From positions 1 to 9,675 of the forward strand of contig JAJQAF010000072.1 of the NCBI GenBank assembly GCA_021203945.1: 9,675 bases of DNA. Reading direction: 5' to 3'. This DNA comes from Campylobacter sp. Lineage in GTDB: Bacteria > Campylobacterota > Campylobacteria > Campylobacterales > Campylobacteraceae. The translations under genes and the position numbers were made by a program. This document shows, piece by piece, positions 6,003 to 9,675 of the stretch. Positions within the stretch are counted from its first letter, which is position 1; every line of letters starts with the position of its first letter. The notes under the pieces were generated by a model. It had not been told where the DNA came from and did no database searches. It saw only the letters and a list, made by a program, of their open reading frames with translations.

Positions 6003-7171
6003 TTTTTAACCTTTGCAAGCTCAACCGCCAACTTTGCGCCTTCAAACAGATCCGCACTTGCGTAAAGCTTGTCTAAGGCGGAATTTTTCAGCATTTCCAA
6101 CGCTTTTTCGGCGTTCGTGCCGTCAAATCTAACGACGACCGGCACGCTAGGTTTTATACTTTCGCAAGCATCGATAATACCCTCGGCAATACGATCGCAA
6201 CGAACTATGCCGCCGAAAATATTTACGAATACGACCTTAACGCGGTTATCGTTTAAAATAAGCTTAAACGCCTTTGCTACTCCTTCGCCCGTCGCACTAC
6301 CGCCGACATCAAGAAAATTTGCCGCGTTTGCGCCGAGCTCTTTTATTATATCCATAGTCGCCATCGCAAGCCCCGCACCATTTACCACGCAGCCTACATT
6401 TCCGTCCAGCTTGATATAGTTTAAACGTTGCCTTTTTGCGGTATTTTCGTCGGGATCGCTTTGAGTTTCGTCGTTTAAAGCCGCTATATCTGCATGACGA
6501 AAAAGCGCGCTATCGTCAAAGCTCATCTTTGCGTCAAGTGCGTAAAATTCATCGTCTTGGGTTAGCACGAGAGGATTTATCTCGATCAAATTCGCATCTT
6601 TTGATATGTAAATTTTATAAAGATTTTTTAGCAATTTATCTAATTTAACCCATAAAATTTTATCGATTTGTAAAAATTCTATAAGCTCTTTGGTATGAAA
6701 ATCGCGAAGTCCTATTTGCGGGTCTATGCCGATAGCTTTAATAAATTTAGGATTTGTTTTGGCTGTTTCCTCTATGCCGACGCCGCCGTTTTTTGAGACG
6801 ATAAGACTTATATTTTCATTGTTTCTATCAAACGTGAGGCTAAGATAAATCTCTTGTTTAAAATTTAACCCCTCTTCAATGTAAATTTTATTAACCAAAA
6901 TCCCTTCTTTGGGCGTTTGAAGCGTAACAAGTCGCATACCGAACATATTAGAAGCGATATTTAGCGCTTCTTTGCGCGATTTAGCTATCTTGACCCCGCC
7001 GACTAATCCGCGTCCGCCGGCATGGATTTGCGCTTTAACGGCAAAAATTTCACCGTTTAGTTCGTCTAAAATTTTACCAACTTGCTCTAAATTTTCCGCC
7101 GTTGCGCCTTTTGCAACGTTTATATCGTAATCTCTTAAAATTTCTTTTGCCTGAAATTCGTGGATATTCAT
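5999..7171 (-). CDS. sucC: Succinate-CoA ligase (ADP-forming), beta subunit
   Basis: Beta subunit of succinyl-CoA synthetase, which converts succinyl-CoA, ADP and phosphate to succinate, CoA and ATP. The 390-residue length is normal for the family. An N-terminal ATP-grasp domain (about residues 1-240) carries K46 in the motif AVKAQIHAGGRG. The metal-binding residues E197 and N199 (LIEINPLV) and D213 (ALDAK) fall at the same numbers as in the E. coli enzyme. The C-terminal ligase domain has VVNGAGLAMATMD, FLDVGGSA and the phosphate-binding loop NIFGGIVRC. The gene overlaps mdh by four bases (ATGA) and has only a weak Shine-Dalgarno sequence, so its translation is probably coupled to mdh. It overlaps sucD downstream in the same way. 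The alpha subunit comes from sucD; together they form the usual alpha-beta complex. Confidence 0.96.
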   Translation of the reverse strand: MNIHEFQAKEILRDYDINVAKGATAENLEQVGKILDELNGEIFAVKAQIHAGGRGLVGGVKIAKSRKEALNIASNMFGMRLVTLQTPKEGILVNKIYIEEGLNFKQEIYLSLTFDRNNENISLIVSKNGGVGIEETAKTNPKFIKAIGIDPQIGLRDFHTKELIEFLQIDKILWVKLDKLLKNLYKIYISKDANLIEINPLVLTQDDEFYALDAKMSFDDSALFRHADIAALNDETQSDPDENTAKRQRLNYIKLDGNVGCVVNGAGLAMATMDIIKELGANAANFLDVGGSATGEGVAKAFKLILNDNRVKVVFVNIFGGIVRCDRIAEGIIDACESIKPSVPVVVRFDGTNAEKALEMLKNSALDKLYASADLFEGAKLAVELAKVKK

Positions 7172-8061
7172 ACCAAATTTTCTTTCAAAAATTTTATATT
7201 AGCGCTTCTCTCTTCTTCGCTCGACTTAAGCTCACCGGTCTCTTGCTCGTCTAAATTTAGAGCTAGAATTTCGCTTAGTCCGCTCTTTTTTAGTCTCACA
7301 AACCTACCGCACGAGAGTTCGTCGGATAAGATTACGCTCACGGCTAAAATTTCATTACTATCTTCTTTAATCGCCTCGCACATTTTGACAACGGCAGCTG
7401 CCGGTGCGTAATATGCCGATGTACCAAGGAGTTTTACTATTTTTGCGCCTCCTGTTTTGGTCTCTTGCCTTATCGTTTTTAGCTCGCTTAAGTTTAAGCT
7501 TTGATTAATATTCTTTGCGGAGACTATCATCTTGTCGTTATGCGATCCTACGACTTTGGCGCTTATATCTCTAGCGTTTATATCTTTTAATATAGCCGTC
7601 TCATAGCGGCATCTCGCGCTATCAAGCTCGCCCGCCATACCTATGACGCGGGATTTATCAAAACCGCTATACTTCCAAGCCGTCCAAACCATCACGTCAA
7701 GCGGATTAGTAACGACGATAATTATGGAATTCGGCGCAAATTTTGCTATATTTTCAGCCGTTTGTTTTACGACTTCGGCGTTTTTAAGAAGCAGATCGTC
7801 TCTGCTTTGCCCCTCTTTTCTCGGACTTCCTGCGGTAACCACTACGATATCGCTATCTTTTATAAGCGCGAAATCATCGCCTCCTACAACCTCTAAACGT
7901 CCGCAAAATACACAACCGGCTTGCATTATATCCATCGCTTTAGCCTGCGCGACGTTTGCAAAAATATCAACCAAGGCTATTTTCTCGCAAACTCCTCGCA
8001 TACCCATCGCATAAGCTATGCTCGCACCTACGTTTCCTGCTCCAATAATACTTATTTTCAT
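7168..8061 (-). CDS. mdh: Malate dehydrogenase (NAD-dependent, LDH/MDH superfamily)
   Basis: Interconverts malate and oxaloacetate with NAD(H) in the cytoplasm. The 297-residue protein starts with a Rossmann motif GAGNVG (residues 7-12) and has D32 at the end of strand 2, as expected for NAD. The mobile-loop motif SPRKEGQSRDDLL places R81 and R87. An Arg at 81 is the residue that separates malate from lactate dehydrogenases, where a Gln is usual. N119 (NPLD), D147 and R150 (GELDSAR) and the catalytic H174 (GSHND) complete the active site. The histidine motif is GSHND rather than the common GGHGD; I recall a similar HND form in other Campylobacter MDHs. The length is slightly short of the usual 305-315 residues, with a trimmed C-terminus. 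The start lies two bases after icd, with AGGATAA upstream. The stop overlaps the sucC start by four bases. Confidence 0.95.
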   Translation of the reverse strand: MKISIIGAGNVGASIAYAMGMRGVCEKIALVDIFANVAQAKAMDIMQAGCVFCGRLEVVGGDDFALIKDSDIVVVTAGSPRKEGQSRDDLLLKNAEVVKQTAENIAKFAPNSIIIVVTNPLDVMVWTAWKYSGFDKSRVIGMAGELDSARCRYETAILKDINARDISAKVVGSHNDKMIVSAKNINQSLNLSELKTIRQETKTGGAKIVKLLGTSAYYAPAAAVVKMCEAIKEDSNEILAVSVILSDELSCGRFVRLKKSGLSEILALNLDEQETGELKSSEEERSANIKFLKENLV

Positions 8062-8063
8062 AT

Positions 8064-9675
8064 TTATCCTATGATTTGATTTAAAATTTTACTCGGACGC
8101 ATTATCTGCGCGACCTTTGTCTCATCGGGCATAAAATACCCTCCAAAATCGACTTTAGTTCCTTGAATTTCGCAAAGCTCTTTTAAAATTTCGACTTCGT
8201 TATCAGCTAAATTTTTATACGTTTCTTTAAATTTAGACGCCAAATTTCCGCCGTTGCGCGCCAATTCCTCGGACCAGTAAAGCGCTATATAAAAATGGCT
8301 TGCTCTAGTGTCGGGATTTTTTACGCCGTTTTTTGGGGATTTGTTATTTTTTAGATACTTTGCCGTAGCCGCATTTAAGGTTTTGGATAAAATTTTAGCA
8401 TTTTCGTTTTGCCTATACTCGCCAAGACGCTCAAGAGAGGCGATCAATGCCAAATATTCGCCCAAGCTGTCCCAATCCAAATGATTATTTTCTAAAAACT
8501 CTTTGGCAAGCATAGGTGCCGTTCCTCCAGCACCCGTCTCGAACATCGCTCCGCCTGATAACAACGGCACTATCGAGAGCATTTTAGAGCTGGTTCCGAG
8601 CTCTAAAATCGGAAAGAGATCGGTTAAATAATCTCGCAAAACGTTACCGGTAACGCCGATAACGTTTTTTCCGCTCCTGATTATCTCAAGCGTTTTTTTG
8701 CAAGCTTTGTCGTAGCTTAAAATTTCAAAATTTATGTTTGCGGCTTTGAGCTCATCGCTATATTCTTGAAATTTTTTGATCAAATTTAGATCGTGAGCTC
8801 TAGCGCCGTCCAACCAAAATATGAGCGGCTCTTTCGTCTTGACCTCACGTTCGAAAGCTAGTTTTATCCATGCTTTTACGGCGTCGTCTTTTGTCTGCGT
8901 CATTCTAAAAATATCACCTTTTTCGACGTTAAATTTAAAAATCTCATTACCTTTTTCGTTTAAAACGATAAATTCTCCGTCTTCGTTCGCTATGAACGTT
9001 TTATCGTGACTACCGTATTCTTCGGCTTTTTTAGCCATTAGTCCTACGTTTGAAACGCTACCGATAGTTTTAGGATCAAGCGTGCCGTTTGCTTTGAGTT
9101 CGTCTATACAAGCTTCGTATAAACTCGCGTAGGTGCGATCGGGAATAACGGCTAGCGTCTGTTTTAGCTCGCCGCTTTTGTTTCGCATTTTACCGGAATT
9201 TCGTATCATAGCAGGCATGGAAGCATCGATAATTACGTCGTTTGGAAAGTGAAAATTCGTAATATTTTGAGCAAAATTTACCATCGCAAGATCGGCGCGA
9301 GCGGCTAAAATTTCATCGAATTTCGCAAAAATTTTACCTTTAAGCGGCTCGTCAAGAGTTGAAATTTTAGTAAAAATATCTTTTAATCCGTTTTGCGCCT
9401 TAACTCCCAATTCGCTAAAAATTTCACCGAATTGGCTAAAAATTTCCTTAAAAAATACCTCTATAGCGTGACCGAATATAACGGGATCGCTCACCTTCAT
9501 CATAGTAGCTTTTAAATGCAAGCTAATTAGCAAATCCCGCTCTTTGGCTCTTTGAAAAGCTTCTTCGTAAAAATTTCTAAGCTCTTTAACGCTCATAAAG
9601 GTAGCGTCAATTATCTCGCCTTTTAAAATTTTAAGCTCTTTTAATCTCTTAATCTCGTTATTTTTACTTTCAAAA
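8064..9675 (-). CDS. icd: Monomeric NADP-type isocitrate dehydrogenase, 5' end beyond the window
   Basis: Oxidatively decarboxylates isocitrate to 2-oxoglutarate in the cytoplasm, feeding the 2-oxoglutarate oxidoreductase encoded downstream. The protein matches the monomeric IDH family (about 735 residues), not the dimeric one. Visible family motifs include [69 protein letters not shown] and [12 protein letters not shown]. The first ATG in this frame is at 9596, but it is internal: the frame stays open to the right edge, adding 26 residues that include GEIIDATFM, which fits the family sequence before this point. About 536 residues are therefore visible and roughly 200 N-terminal residues lie outside. 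The stop is TAA, two bases before mdh; the end of icd (ATAGGATAA) also carries the mdh ribosome binding site. Family identity is very secure; NADP preference is inferred from the family. Confidence 0.96.
   Translation of the reverse strand, partial: FESKNNEIKRLKELKILKGEIIDATFMSVKELRNFYEEAFQRAKERDLLISLHLKATMMKVSDPVIFGHAIEVFFKEIFSQFGEIFSELGVKAQNGLKDIFTKISTLDEPLKGKIFAKFDEILAARADLAMVNFAQNITNFHFPNDVIIDASMPAMIRNSGKMRNKSGELKQTLAVIPDRTYASLYEACIDELKANGTLDPKTIGSVSNVGLMAKKAEEYGSHDKTFIANEDGEFIVLNEKGNEIFKFNVEKGDIFRMTQTKDDAVKAWIKLAFEREVKTKEPLIFWLDGARAHDLNLIKKFQEYSDELKAANINFEILSYDKACKKTLEIIRSGKNVIGVTGNVLRDYLTDLFPILELGTSSKMLSIVPLLSGGAMFETGAGGTAPMLAKEFLENNHLDWDSLGEYLALIASLERLGEYRQNENAKILSKTLNAATAKYLKNNKSPKNGVKNPDTRASHFYIALYWSEELARNGGNLASKFKETYKNLADNEVEILKELCEIQGTKVDFGGYFMPDETKVAQIMRPSKILNQIIG

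Noticed and set aside
7168..8061. Lactate dehydrogenase instead of malate dehydrogenase
   Set aside because: R81 in SPRKEGQSR is the malate-type specificity residue, and the gene lies among citric acid cycle genes.
1..9675. CRISPR array, insertion sequence, prophage, tRNA or rRNA
   Set aside because: I saw no regularly spaced repeats, transposase or integrase motifs, or recognisable RNA gene structures.

Overview
The window looks like a chromosomal segment of a Campylobacter species. It may belong to the human oral or intestinal group with a moderately AT-rich genome, such as concisus, curvus, rectus or showae. I infer this from protein resemblance, from the gene order icd-mdh-sucC-sucD-oorD-oorA-oorB-oorC as I remember it from C. 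jejuni, and from the abundant AAATTTAG/CTAAATTT octamer. I made no database comparison. Every convincing gene is on the minus strand, so transcription runs from the right edge to the left.

Right to left, positions 9675 to 2292 form one compact operon for the oxidative branch of the citric acid cycle. It encodes monomeric isocitrate dehydrogenase (icd, cut by the right edge), malate dehydrogenase (mdh), succinyl-CoA synthetase beta and alpha (sucC, sucD), and the four subunits of 2-oxoglutarate:acceptor oxidoreductase (oorD, oorA, oorB, oorC). Spacers are at most 10 bases, and many junctions are 4-base ATGA overlaps. Together these enzymes take isocitrate to 2-oxoglutarate, then to succinyl-CoA with electrons passed to a low-potential carrier, then to succinate with ATP formation; malate dehydrogenase links malate and oxaloacetate.

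The main surprise is in oorA. An in-frame TAG at 4050-4052 splits an otherwise intact reading frame of 376 residues plus stop into 253-residue and 108-residue open frames. The break falls in the linker between the two conserved domains of the alpha subunit. No frame is lost and no other damage is seen. It may be a sequencing error, a recent nonsense mutation, stop-codon readthrough, or a real split subunit made by re-initiation.

Left of the operon, a 150-base spacer (2142-2291) holds a near-consensus sigma-70-type promoter and a perfect 13-base inverted repeat. These serve a gene for a Tat-exported flavoprotein reductase of the fumarate reductase/flavocytochrome c family (597-2141). It lacks a heme domain, and its active-site positions suggest a substrate other than fumarate. 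A possible weak terminator follows it.

The leftmost 596 bases contain only a small unidentified open frame (95-283, open without an ATG up to 391) and AT-rich sequence in which I recognise no gene.
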